From the NCBI GenBank assembly GCA_027348115.1, contig DAIEQA010000109.1:1-64000 (forward strand): DNA of 64,000 bases, given 5' to 3'. Shown piece by piece: positions 44,729 to 53,907 of the stretch. The DNA comes from Fen-1258 sp027348115 (lineage in GTDB: Bacteria > Bacteroidota > Ignavibacteria > Ignavibacteriales > Melioribacteraceae). A program made the translations under genes and the position numbers. The notes under the pieces are model-generated. The model ran no database searches and was not told the origin of the DNA. It saw nothing but the letters and a program-made list of their open reading frames with translations. The first letter of the stretch is position 1. Every line of letters starts with the position of its first letter.

Positions 44729-46128
44729 TAGTTAACCCTTCCTAAAAATGAAGTCTGAATTACATTTAAAAGTTTTCCGTCCGATTTCACGTCGATCTTC
44801 AGATTAGTTTTTAATTGTTTGATTTCGGATTTGGCCAGAATCACGAAGAATTTTCCTTCGGCAACTTCCTGGGGGCCGACGTTCAAATCGCTGCCGATAA
44901 GTTTTATTTCCCCGGGAATATTTTCAAGAGAAATTGATATGGGAAGCCGATCGAAAGTTTTGTTCACAATTTTTATATCGTAAAGATTACTGATCTTATT
45001 GCCGGGCTGTTCCTGGAAAAGCAATCCGGGTGTTCTTAAAATACTCATATCGACCTGTGAACGGGTGAATAATAAAAAAGTAATCAAGCCTGTCAGCATT
45101 ATAAGCACTACTGTGTAACCAACCGCCCGCGGCTTGAAGATTGACTGCCGGCCTGTTTCAATTCCGTTCTTGGAGGCGTAACGGATTAATCCTTTGGGCC
45201 TGTTTATTTTTCCCATCACATTATCGCACTCGTCGATGCACGCGGTACAATTAACGCATTCGAGTTGCGTTCCGTTGCGTATATCAATTCCGGTTGGACA
45301 AACATCAACACAAAGGCGGCAGTCGATGCAGTCGCCTAATTTTTGGTCGGAGTCTTTTCTAACCTTGCCGCGGGGCTCACCGCGTTTATAATCGTAATGA
45401 ATTACAATCGAGTTCTGATCGAGCATCACGCCTTGAAGCCTTCCATACGGGCAGACCATTGTACATGCCTGCTCTCTGAAAAACGCAAAGACGAAATAAA
45501 ATACTCCCGAAAAAATTACGATTGCGATAAATGTAGCGGAATGTTCTGCCGGGGTATCTTTGATGTACTGGTAAAGCTTATCTACTCCGATTATATAAGA
45601 TAAAAATACATTCGCGATTATGAATGAGAGTCCGTAAAAAATAATCTGCTTGGTTGACTTCTTGAAAAATTTCTTTGCCGTCCATGGCGATACGTTTAGC
45701 TCTTTTTGCTTTCTTGCGTCGCCTTCAATAAAATATTCGATCTTACGGAATACCATTTCCATAAAAATTGTTTGTGGACAAACCCAGCCGCAGAATATTC
45801 TTCCGTAAACAACGGTGAAAAGAAAGATTGAAACTATTAACGCAATCATTGTAAGAGCGAACAAAAACATATCGTGCGGACCGAAGGGAATACCGAATAT
45901 TATAAATTTCCTTTCGAGAACATTTAGAATAATGAACGGGTGACCTTTAATTTTTATAAACGGTGCTATTACTAAAAAAGCAATTAACAAAATGCTTACA
46001 ATAGTTCTGGCGTTATAAAATTTACCTGACGGCTTTTTGGGAAAAATCCAGATTCGTTTTCCTTCCTTGGTAACCGTAGCCAGCGAATCTCGAAACGCTT
46101 CTTCTTTTTGTATAGTTTGAGTTTCCAT
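44728..46128 (-). CDS. ccoG: cbb3 oxidase accessory protein CcoG
   Basis: The 466-residue protein is a membrane-bound iron-sulfur protein with several helices (first ones at 40-57 and 85-107), CGWVCPQTIF, and two ferredoxin clusters: CIDCRLCVDVCPTGIDIRNG and CVNCTACIDECDNVMG. An Ig-like periplasmic domain ends the protein. CcoG reduces copper for CcoI-dependent delivery during oxidase assembly. It lies 1 base after ccoP and overlaps ccoH by one base. Confidence 0.93.
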   Translation of the reverse strand: METQTIQKEEAFRDSLATVTKEGKRIWIFPKKPSGKFYNARTIVSILLIAFLVIAPFIKIKGHPFIILNVLERKFIIFGIPFGPHDMFLFALTMIALIVSIFLFTVVYGRIFCGWVCPQTIFMEMVFRKIEYFIEGDARKQKELNVSPWTAKKFFKKSTKQIIFYGLSFIIANVFLSYIIGVDKLYQYIKDTPAEHSATFIAIVIFSGVFYFVFAFFREQACTMVCPYGRLQGVMLDQNSIVIHYDYKRGEPRGKVRKDSDQKLGDCIDCRLCVDVCPTGIDIRNGTQLECVNCTACIDECDNVMGKINRPKGLIRYASKNGIETGRQSIFKPRAVGYTVVLIMLTGLITFLLFTRSQVDMSILRTPGLLFQEQPGNKISNLYDIKIVNKTFDRLPISISLENIPGEIKLIGSDLNVGPQEVAEGKFFVILAKSEIKQLKTNLKIDVKSDGKLLNVIQTSFLGRVN

Positions 46129-46129
46129 T

Positions 46130-46984
46130 TTACATTTGCACAGTTTTAACGGAATCGGTTTTAGATTCTTCCCATTTTGTTCCCTGAGGCGGTTTTGCGT
46201 TAGGCGGATTAGTTCCGTGAAGCGAAATCACGTAGCTCGCAACATCCTGAATTTTCTTAGGGTCAAGCTGGGTTTGCCAGCTAATCATTCCTTTTGCCGG
46301 CACGCCGTATTTAATCGTCTTGAAAATATTTTTTATTCCTCCGCCGTGAATCCAATAGTCATCGGTCAAGTTGGGACCGACAATACCCTCGGCATTTTGT
46401 CCGTGACATGCGATACAATTTTTCTTAAAGATTTCCTTGCCTTCGTTCAGCGCTGCAGCGTCGGTTAAGAGCGTTACGGTTTCTTCATTAAGGAACGCGC
46501 CCGTTTTAATAAGTATTTGTCTTTCCATTGCGGCCTGCTGCATCTCCTGTTTGTACTCGTTTGCTTCTACCTGTCCGTTGCCGAAGACATGAAAGACCAG
46601 CATATAAATTATTCCGAAAAGAATTGTTCCGTAAAAAAGAAAATTAAACCACGGCGGAATTTTGTTGTCGAGTTCACGTATGCCGTCGTAGTCATGGTCG
46701 AGAAGAATTTCCTGTTCCTTCTCAATCGGTGTAGCCCGCATCATATACCTTTTGAAAGCGATTAACGGATTGAGAAAAAAACTGCCGTTGTTGTCATTTC
46801 TTTCCGAATAAACAATTGCAAGCCAAAGAAGGAAGGCAATGAAAATAACGGTTACAATCGTCATAACTTTCATAATCGCATCAAGATCGTAACCTCCTTC
46901 CGGTATAGCCAGCAAGGGCGTATTAAATGTCATTGTCAAAAGGAAGAACGAAATCAACCAAAAAGATTTATTCCTGGATTTCAT
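46130..46984 (-). CDS. ccoP: cbb3 oxidase subunit CcoP, single-haem type
   Basis: The 284-residue protein has membrane helices at about residues 8-26, 37-58 and 115-135, then one cytochrome c domain with CIACHGQNAEGIVGPNL and a distal methionine in AKGMISWQ. Classical CcoP has two CxxCH sites; only one is present here, so it brings a single haem. This short form is known in Bacteroidota-type operons. The start lies inside the end of ccoQ, an overlap of 17 bases. It passes electrons to the CcoNO core. Confidence 0.9.
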   Translation of the reverse strand: MKSRNKSFWLISFFLLTMTFNTPLLAIPEGGYDLDAIMKVMTIVTVIFIAFLLWLAIVYSERNDNNGSFFLNPLIAFKRYMMRATPIEKEQEILLDHDYDGIRELDNKIPPWFNFLFYGTILFGIIYMLVFHVFGNGQVEANEYKQEMQQAAMERQILIKTGAFLNEETVTLLTDAAALNEGKEIFKKNCIACHGQNAEGIVGPNLTDDYWIHGGGIKNIFKTIKYGVPAKGMISWQTQLDPKKIQDVASYVISLHGTNPPNAKPPQGTKWEESKTDSVKTVQM

Positions 46985-47174
46985 TATTTATCTCTGAATT
47001 GTTTTTATTGTCTAAGTTAGAATCGAGCGGAAGATTTTCCATTCGATGTAAATATTTTTTATCAAGCTTCACTACCCAAACAACCGCGATTACAAATAAT
47101 GAGAAGAAAAGAATCAGCGAGATTATCGGGAATATTTCAATACCGTCTATTTTAGTTAAATGATCCGAAAACAT
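46968..47174 (-). CDS. ccoQ: CcoQ-like small subunit
   Basis: The 68-residue protein has one membrane helix (FPIISLILFFSLFVIAVVWVV, residues 15-35) and a polar, Asn/Glu-rich tail. Position between ccoNO and ccoP and size identify it as CcoQ, which stabilises the complex. Sequence conservation of this subunit is always low, so position is the main evidence. It overlaps ccoP by 17 bases and begins 9 bases after ccoNO. Confidence 0.8.
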   Translation of the reverse strand: MFSDHLTKIDGIEIFPIISLILFFSLFVIAVVWVVKLDKKYLHRMENLPLDSNLDNKNNSEINNEIQE

Positions 47175-47183
47175 TTTTGCCTT

Positions 47184-49310
47184 CTACTTTATTGCTGCCT
47201 GGTTTACTTTTATATCCGTGCCTAATCTCTGCAAGTAAGCAATCAGCGCTATAATATCTTTATCCGGTTCCGCCGGAGCGCCGTTTTTCATTAAGTCGTC
47301 CGCGATCGCGTTTGCTTGATTTTGCAATTCTCGGTTTGCGAATTTCTCATAACCTTTTTCGTAAGGAACACCGAGCATTCTCATAGCATTTATTTTTGCT
47401 TCGGTTGTGGAAGTATCCAGCGTTTGCGCGAAGAGCCAAGGATAACGAGGCATTATTGAACCAGGCGACATTTGTCGCGGATCCTCAAGATGCAGGTAAT
47501 GCCATAGGTTGGAATACTTTCCGCCTTCGCGGGCAAGGTCGGGGCCGGTTCTTTTCGATCCCCATAAGAAAGGATGATCGTAAACAAATTCTCCCGCTTT
47601 GGAATATTCTCCGTATCGTTCGGTCTCCGATCTAAAAGGACGAATCATCTGCGAGTGGCACGAAACGCATCCTTCCCTTATGTAGATATCCCTTCCTTGA
47701 AGTTCAAGGGGTGTATAAGGTTTAACGCTTGCTATTGTCGGTATGTTGGATTTAATTAAAAAAGTGGGAACCATTTCCACCAATCCGCCGATCAATATTG
47801 CAACCGTAGATAGAAGGGCAAATTTAACAGGTCTCTTTTCCAGCCACCTGTGAATCATTCCGCGCCTTAGTTTATCTTCTTCTTTATCAAAAGGAACTGC
47901 TTCGGCGTCTTCGTTCTTTACGAATGTTCCTTGCTTGGCAGTCTTAACCAAATTGTAAACCATCATGAACATGCCCGAGAAATAAAGCAATCCGCCGATT
48001 GACCGGATCATATACATTGGAATAATTTGAAGCGTGGTTTCCAAAAAGTTTGGATATAGAAGAACTCCAAGCGGAGTGAATTGCTTCCACATTAATGATT
48101 GGGTAATTCCCGACCAATACATGGGTATCACATAGAAAACAATTCCCAAAGTGGCTACCCAGAAATGTACGGTAGCTAATTTTTTGGAATAGAGCTCTGT
48201 CTTCCACATTTTGGGAACCATCCAGTATAAAATTCCGAATGTAAGCATTCCGTTCCATCCCAAAGCTCCAACGTGAACGTGCGCAATTATCCAATCCGTA
48301 TAATGAGCAATGGCGTTAACGTTTTTAAGAGAAAGCATCGGCCCTTCAAATGTTGCCATGCCGTAAGCAGTAACGGCAACAACCATGAATTTTAAAATCG
48401 GATTGTCGCGCACTCGGTCCCACGCGCCGCGCAGTGTAAGAAGACCGTTCAACATTCCTCCCCAGGAAGGAGCGATTAACATGATTGAAAAAACAGTTCC
48501 GAGAGATTGTGCCCAATCCGGCAGCGCGGAGTAAAGAAGATGATGCGGCCCGGCCCAAATATAAATGAATATCAATGCCCAAAAATGAAGTATTGATAGA
48601 CGGTATGAATAAACCGGTCTGTTTGCCGCTTTGGGAAGGAAGTAATACATCAATCCCAAATACGGTGTTGTAAGAAAGAACGCAACCGCATTATGTCCGT
48701 ACCACCATTGAACAAGAGCGTCTTGAACGCCCGCATAGACGGGATAACTTTTTGTGAATGAAACCGGAAGCTCGATTGAATTTACCACATGAAGCACAGT
48801 AACGGTAACAAAAGTTGCGATGTAAAACCAGACCGCAACATACATGTGTTTTTCTCGGCGCTTTATAATTGTGCCGAACATATTAATTCCGAACGCTACC
48901 CAGACAACGGCAATCATTATATCTATCGGCCATTCAAGTTCGGCGTATTCCTTGCTCGTAGTTAATCCCATCGGAAGAGTAACGGCTGCGAGCAGAATAA
49001 TTAACTGCCAGCCCCAAAAATGAAATTGACTTAAACGGTCGTTCCACATTCTCGCTTTGCAGACACGCTGAAGCGAATAATATACTCCGGCAAATATCAT
49101 GTTGCCGACAAACGCAAATATAACCGCGTTTGTATGAAGCGGCCTGATGCGTCCGAAGGTTGTATATTGAATTCCCAGATTAAGATCCGGTACGTAGAGC
49201 TGCACTGCTATAATTAAACCGACAAGCATTCCGACAATTCCGAATACAACTGTCGCAATTATAAACTGCTTAACGATTTGATTATCGTAACTGAATTTCT
49301 CTACCTGCAT
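47184..49310 (-). CDS. ccoNO: fused CcoN-CcoO subunit of cbb3 cytochrome oxidase
   Basis: The 708-residue protein joins CcoN (about residues 1-480) and CcoO (about 510-708). CcoN carries the haem and copper histidines in regions such as RPLHTNAVIFAFV, WWYGHNAVAFFLT, PHHLLYS and HVHVGALGWNGM. CcoO adds one haem c site, EGCVSCHSQMIRPFR (about residues 545-559), with distal Met in SPGSIMPRYPWLF. It reduces oxygen to water with high affinity. CcoN and CcoO are separate genes in Proteobacteria; this fusion is a known variant in Bacteroidota and Ignavibacteria. Confidence 0.94.
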   Translation of the reverse strand: MQVEKFSYDNQIVKQFIIATVVFGIVGMLVGLIIAVQLYVPDLNLGIQYTTFGRIRPLHTNAVIFAFVGNMIFAGVYYSLQRVCKARMWNDRLSQFHFWGWQLIILLAAVTLPMGLTTSKEYAELEWPIDIMIAVVWVAFGINMFGTIIKRREKHMYVAVWFYIATFVTVTVLHVVNSIELPVSFTKSYPVYAGVQDALVQWWYGHNAVAFFLTTPYLGLMYYFLPKAANRPVYSYRLSILHFWALIFIYIWAGPHHLLYSALPDWAQSLGTVFSIMLIAPSWGGMLNGLLTLRGAWDRVRDNPILKFMVVAVTAYGMATFEGPMLSLKNVNAIAHYTDWIIAHVHVGALGWNGMLTFGILYWMVPKMWKTELYSKKLATVHFWVATLGIVFYVIPMYWSGITQSLMWKQFTPLGVLLYPNFLETTLQIIPMYMIRSIGGLLYFSGMFMMVYNLVKTAKQGTFVKNEDAEAVPFDKEEDKLRRGMIHRWLEKRPVKFALLSTVAILIGGLVEMVPTFLIKSNIPTIASVKPYTPLELQGRDIYIREGCVSCHSQMIRPFRSETERYGEYSKAGEFVYDHPFLWGSKRTGPDLAREGGKYSNLWHYLHLEDPRQMSPGSIMPRYPWLFAQTLDTSTTEAKINAMRMLGVPYEKGYEKFANRELQNQANAIADDLMKNGAPAEPDKDIIALIAYLQRLGTDIKVNQAAIK

Positions 49311-49382
49311 GAAGAGAACTCCTTGGATTATTTGTAAAATTTTTTTTTAGAAGATAGGAGTTAGTAGATAGAAGTTAGATTT

Positions 49383-49586
49383 TTATGATTCCTTGTTTTC
49401 TTTTTTCTTATTTCCATCTTCTATCACCTCACTTCTGTTTTCTGTTTTTCTTTCATCGAATAAAATTCTAACCGACGGGGTATACTTATCGTCGTATTGA
49501 CCGCTTTTGACAGCCCACAAATACGCTGCTAAAAATCCGCCTGCAACAAGCAGACTTGCGCCGACTAAAAGAACAACCACCGACAT
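49383..49586 (-). CDS. ccoS: CcoS-type maturation protein
   Basis: The 67-residue protein has one N-terminal membrane helix (VVVLLVGASLLVAGGFLAAYL) and the CcoS motif LWAVKSGQYDD followed by TPSVRILFDE. CcoS is needed to insert cofactors in cbb3 oxidase. The ATG shares one base with the ccoI stop, so it is translationally coupled. A 72-base purine-rich gap then separates it from ccoNO. Confidence 0.9.
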   Translation of the reverse strand: MSVVVLLVGASLLVAGGFLAAYLWAVKSGQYDDKYTPSVRILFDERKTENRSEVIEDGNKKKENKES

Positions 49587-52009
49587 TAGATCAAACCTCT
49601 TTTCTTTGCAATGAGGTTAGTTGCCAAAGTTGTAAACACAACAACAGATATCGAACTGACCGGCATGAGAACAGCGGCAACAAGGGGAGATAACAAACCG
49701 CGGAAAGCAAAACTTAAGCCGATCGCGTTATAAATCAACGACAATATAAAACTTGCTATAATAATTTTGTTGCCCGTTTTAGAAAATGTTATAAAATCTT
49801 TCAATCGATGAAATGAGGAAGAATCCAATATACCTTCGCATGCCGGCGAAAAGTTGTTTGTATTATCGGAAATAGAAATCCCGACATCGCTCTGCTTAAG
49901 CGCGCCGGCGTCGTTAAGACCGTCGCCAATCATTAAAACTTTTTTGTCTTTTTGCTGAAGCGCTTCGACAAATTCCAACTTATCCTGCGGAGATTGACGA
50001 AAATACAATTCGCTGTCTTCCGTAAAATATTTTTTAAGATTTAGCTTCTCGCCTTCGCCGTCTCCGGAGAGCAATGCAAGTTCATATCTTTTTTCGAGAT
50101 CGGGTATGACCTTGTCTAATCCTTTTCTATACTTGTTTGAGAAACGGAAGTATCCGCGCTCCGAATTGTTTATAGAGATAAAAACTTTGGTTGAGTTGTC
50201 ATCTTCAATAATATTTTTCGTGCTCGCAAACTTCCGCGAACCGATCTTATAATTATCCCCGTTTACATAAGCAAAAATTCCTTTGCCTGGTTGTTCCTCA
50301 AATTGATCGACTTTTTTGACTGACAGATTAGGGATGGTGTTTAATATCATAACGCTTAACGGATGAGTGGAATTTCTCACAATCGATTTTATGCTTGTCA
50401 GTTCGTCATCAGTCAGGGGGTCGCCAAAGTAATTTACATCGGAAGAATTGTTTTCGGTTATTGTTCCGGTTTTATCAAATACAACCGTGTCGATCGACGC
50501 TAACTTTTCGATAACGTGCGTGTTCTTAATATAAAATTTATGTCTTCCGAAAATTCGCATAATATTACCGAGAGTAAACGGAGTTGAAAGAGCCAGAGCG
50601 CAAGGACAAGCCAAGATCAACACTGACGTGAAAGCATCGAGGGCTGTTTTAATATTCGGCATCCATACAATTGCGGAAGCGGCAGCGATCAGCAAAACTC
50701 CGAATGTAAAATATTTACTAATAATATTAGCTAACGAAGTTACACCGGATTCTTGTTCTTGCTCTTTGTTGAACGCTTTATTATTCCACAACTGGGTCAA
50801 ATAGCTTTGGGAGACTTCCTTTATCGTTTCGACCTCGACTGCGCTGCCGATTTGCTTGCCGCCGGCATAAATCATTTGGCCGTTATGTACCGGAACCGGT
50901 ATCGATTCGCCGGTAACAAAACTGTAATCGATGTTTGCCGTACCTTTTATTAAAATCGAATCGGCCGGAATTAATTCGTTATTCCGTATAATAATTCTTT
51001 CGCCGAGATTTAATTTTTCAACCGGTATTGTTGTTTCATTTCCGTCTTTCCTAATTGTCACCGAAATCGGAAAATACGATTTGTAATTCCGTTCAAAGTT
51101 TAATGTGTCGTAAGTTTTGTTTTGAAAAAGTTTTCCTACGAGTAAAAAGAAAACAAGCCCGGCAAGAGAATCGAGATAACCGGCACCGTTGAAAAAAATT
51201 ATGTCGATCATGCTTTTAACGAACAAAACAGCTATCCCAAGAGCGAGCGGAACATCGATGTTGACAATTTTTTTCTTGAGTCCTTTCCATGCGGAAATGA
51301 AATAATCGCTGCTGCTGTAAAAGAAAACGGGCACGGCAAGGATAATATTTAAGTAGGCAAATAATCGTTTCAAATGTTCTTGTTCGGCAATCCCGACGGA
51401 AAGATATTCCGGAAAGCTCAACAGCATTATATTCCCAAAGCAAAATCCTGCCACGCCGATTTTGTAGTATAACTTTTTGTATTCACTCTTGCTTTCCTCT
51501 TCTTTTTTCTCTTCGAGATTTAATTGCGGTTCGTAACCGATTGAATCGAGAAGTTCCACCACTTCTCTTAACGAGGTTTCATTCTCTGAAAAAGTAACGA
51601 AGATTTTCTTCTGCAGAAAATTAACTTTAGATGATTTAATGCCCGGATTCAGATTATGAAGATTCTCAAGTATCCAGATACACGAACTGCAGTGCATCTG
51701 CAGAATATCGAAAGTGATTTTGGTTCGATTACCGTCCGTAAAATCGATTAGTTTTTGTTTTAAGTCGAGATCGTTTAGGAAATCGTAGTTCCGCTTAATA
51801 TAATTTTTTCTTGTTATACCAGGGTTGTGGTCTATTGAATAATATTCGCAAAGATTATTTCCGTGAAGAAGTTCATAGACGGTTTTGCAGCCGTTGCAGC
51901 AGAAAACTTTGTCATCGATTTTGATCAAATCATCCGGACACTCCTCGCCGCAGTGAAAACAAATTAGCTTTGTATCCGTTAATTGTTCTAGAGTTTCTGC
52001 CCTTTCCAA
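49586..52009 (-). CDS. ccoI: CcoI copper-exporting P1B-type ATPase
   Basis: The 807-residue protein has a Cys-rich N-terminus (CFHCGEECPD, FCCNGCKTVYELL), a degenerate HMA domain with LQMHCSSCIWILENL, eight membrane helices, the ion-transport motif CPCALALSTPF, phosphorylation site DKTGTITENN and hinge GDGLNDAGALKQSD. It pumps copper for cbb3 assembly. The frame starts at TTG 52009 just downstream of an in-frame stop, with no later ATG before the metal-binding part, so this non-ATG start is the most likely. It opens the operon. Confidence 0.92.
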   Translation of the reverse strand: MERAETLEQLTDTKLICFHCGEECPDDLIKIDDKVFCCNGCKTVYELLHGNNLCEYYSIDHNPGITRKNYIKRNYDFLNDLDLKQKLIDFTDGNRTKITFDILQMHCSSCIWILENLHNLNPGIKSSKVNFLQKKIFVTFSENETSLREVVELLDSIGYEPQLNLEEKKEEESKSEYKKLYYKIGVAGFCFGNIMLLSFPEYLSVGIAEQEHLKRLFAYLNIILAVPVFFYSSSDYFISAWKGLKKKIVNIDVPLALGIAVLFVKSMIDIIFFNGAGYLDSLAGLVFFLLVGKLFQNKTYDTLNFERNYKSYFPISVTIRKDGNETTIPVEKLNLGERIIIRNNELIPADSILIKGTANIDYSFVTGESIPVPVHNGQMIYAGGKQIGSAVEVETIKEVSQSYLTQLWNNKAFNKEQEQESGVTSLANIISKYFTFGVLLIAAASAIVWMPNIKTALDAFTSVLILACPCALALSTPFTLGNIMRIFGRHKFYIKNTHVIEKLASIDTVVFDKTGTITENNSSDVNYFGDPLTDDELTSIKSIVRNSTHPLSVMILNTIPNLSVKKVDQFEEQPGKGIFAYVNGDNYKIGSRKFASTKNIIEDDNSTKVFISINNSERGYFRFSNKYRKGLDKVIPDLEKRYELALLSGDGEGEKLNLKKYFTEDSELYFRQSPQDKLEFVEALQQKDKKVLMIGDGLNDAGALKQSDVGISISDNTNNFSPACEGILDSSSFHRLKDFITFSKTGNKIIIASFILSLIYNAIGLSFAFRGLLSPLVAAVLMPVSSISVVVFTTLATNLIAKKRGLI

Positions 52010-52165
52010 ATTTGGTTCTTAGATTGTGTAATAAACTGTTGCTTAAAACTTCTATGTGAAGATAAAAAATCCAAGACCTTTTGTCTAATAATTATTAATG
52101 AAGTATATATCCGCATATTCAAATCTTTCTGATATGAAGAACATGCCAATAACTGAACATGCATC

Positions 52166-52197
52166 TTGGGAATTCTAAAACGACATACTTAAATTTG
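52166..52197 (+). promoter_or_regulatory. candidate promoter for the SDR gene
   Basis: TAAATTTG (52190-52197) matches the Bacteroidota -7 consensus, and TTG at 52166 lies 21 bases before it as a -33 candidate. It stands 28 bases before the start codon at 52225, in the gap between divergent ccoI and SDR genes. Confidence 0.45.
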
Positions 52198-52224
52198 CAA
52201 CATTAAAAAATTACCGGAGGTTCA

Positions 52225-52995
52225 GTGTTGACGTTAAAAAATAAAATGGTTTTTATCACGGGCGCTTCGTCTGGAATAGGTAAATCATGCGCTTATGCTT
52301 TTGCCAAGGAAGGAGCCAATATAATAATCAGCGCCCGAAGGGTAAATCTTGTTGAAGAAGTTGCGGAGGATATCCGCCAAAAGTTCGGGGTTAAAGTCCA
52401 TGCGTTCCAACTTGATGTTAGAAACAGGAAAGAGGTTATAAATTCCGTCGACGCTCTCCCCGGTGAATTTAAAAATATTGATATCTTAATCAATAACGCC
52501 GGCTTGGCAAGAGGACTAAACAAATTTTACGAAGACAATCCTGACGGCTGGGATGAAATGATTGATACAAATGTGAAAGGATTGCTTTACGTGACTCACG
52601 CGATTCTACCCGGTATGATGGAAAGGAAGTTCGGGCATATAATCAATATTGGTTCGATAGCCGGACGCGAAGCTTATCCTAAAGGTGCGGTTTATTGCGC
52701 AACCAAGCATGCGGTTGACGCAATTACCAGATCATTAAGGATGGATACAATAGATAAAAATATCCTTGTGAGCACAATAGATGCCGGACTGGTAGAAACG
52801 GGATTCAGTAAAGTTCGTTTTTACGGAGATGAAGAGAAAGCTAAAAATGTTTATAAAGGATTGGATCCGATAACCGGCGATGATGTTGCAGATGCGGTAA
52901 TTTTCTGTGTGTCGCGTCCGCCTAATGTTAATATTTCGGAAATTACTTTGCTTGCTGCAAGGCAGGCTAACGCTACAATATCTTACCGTGAGTAG
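52225..52995 (+). CDS. short-chain dehydrogenase, YdfG-like
   Basis: The 256-residue protein is an SDR enzyme with the NADP-binding TGASSGIGKSC (residues 11-21), NNAGLARG, the active-site serine in NIGSIAGREAYPKG and the Tyr-Lys pair in YCATKHAVDA. The group containing YdfG oxidises 3-hydroxy acids such as serine and related compounds. GGAGG lies at 52216-52220; the start is GTG 52225 or, with better spacing, TTG 52228. It is transcribed alone, away from the cbb3 operon. Confidence 0.88.
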   Translation: MLTLKNKMVFITGASSGIGKSCAYAFAKEGANIIISARRVNLVEEVAEDIRQKFGVKVHAFQLDVRNRKEVINSVDALPGEFKNIDILINNAGLARGLNKFYEDNPDGWDEMIDTNVKGLLYVTHAILPGMMERKFGHIINIGSIAGREAYPKGAVYCATKHAVDAITRSLRMDTIDKNILVSTIDAGLVETGFSKVRFYGDEEKAKNVYKGLDPITGDDVADAVIFCVSRPPNVNISEITLLAARQANATISYRE

Positions 52996-53050
52996 GAACA
53001 CTCCCCTTAATTCTATTCTTTGTAACGAGAGAGACACAAGATGAGGGTCA

Positions 53051-53087
53051 AAAAAGAACCCCGATAAAATCGGGGCTCTTGGTTTTT
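53051..53087. terminator. bidirectional terminator between SDR and sua5 genes
   Basis: A stem CCCCGAT/ATCGGGG with AAA loop, extended by AAGA/TCTT after one mismatch, and T tracts on both strands. Confidence 0.85.
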
Positions 53088-53106
53088 ATAGGATGAAAAT
53101 TTATGC

Positions 53107-53718
53107 TTAGTAAAATATACTTACGTCTCCGGCACCTTCACGAATAACTTCCGGCTCTTCATTGCTTAAGTCGACAATGCTGGATGGCTCGCCTTCGAGT
53201 GCACCGGTTGCAAGCATCAGATCAACCTGAATGTTGAAAATATTTTTTATCTCTTCAGGATTAAACAGAATATCTCCTTTACGATTTGTTACACTTGTGC
53301 TTACTATAGGATGCCCCAATTCTTTTACAAGACTTAACGCAACAGGGTGATTAGGAATCCTGATTCCCACAGTATTTCGTTTTGTCCATAAAGTTTTAGG
53401 CACTTCCTTTGCCGCCGGTAAAACAAATGTGTACGGCCCCGGTAAAAGCTTGCGCATAGTTTTGTAAGCGTAGTCAGAAACTTTTGCGTATTTGGAAATG
53501 TCTTTTAGATCCGGACATATAAAACTAAACAGCTTTGTTCCGGCTTCATGTTTAATAGCATATACTCTTTCGAGAGCTTCTTTGTTGAAAATGTCGCAAC
53601 CGATTCCGTAAACCGTATCGGTTGGATAAATAATTACTCCTCCTTCTCGCAAAATTTCTACAGCTTTGTTAATAAATCTTAATTGAGGTGTAACAGGATG
53701 CAATTCATAATATTCCAT
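53107..53718 (-). CDS. L-threonylcarbamoyladenylate synthase (Sua5/YrdC family)
   Basis: The 203-residue protein makes threonylcarbamoyl-AMP for the t6A modification of tRNA. It shows GGVIIYPTDTVYGIGCDIFNKEALERVYAIKH, the YrdC-fold substrate pocket, and later TVGIRIPNHPVALSLV and VSTSVTNRKGD. The C-terminal Sua5 domain is missing, so it is of the YciO/TsaC short type. No neighbouring t6A genes are present. ATG 53718 follows AAGGAAGGAG. Confidence 0.9.
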   Translation of the reverse strand: MEYYELHPVTPQLRFINKAVEILREGGVIIYPTDTVYGIGCDIFNKEALERVYAIKHEAGTKLFSFICPDLKDISKYAKVSDYAYKTMRKLLPGPYTFVLPAAKEVPKTLWTKRNTVGIRIPNHPVALSLVKELGHPIVSTSVTNRKGDILFNPEEIKNIFNIQVDLMLATGALEGEPSSIVDLSNEEPEVIREGAGDVSIFY

Positions 53719-53907
53719 AGACTGCTCCTTCCTTTGTTTGTGGTTCTGTGTCTCTTATACAATGAAGCTTATGTTGAAGTTCTGCATTCGCGGTGTATTT
53801 AGAAAAGTTTCTACTATAAAAAAGGTTTTTTAAAACTAATAGTCAACAAAAATTTCTGGTAAAAATGTGATGAATTGCGGAAATTAAATTTCAAAAAATG
53901 GGAAACG

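Noticed and set aside
49311..49382. Possible small gene between ccoNO and ccoS
   Set aside because: Only 72 bases of purine-rich low-complexity sequence; no frame.
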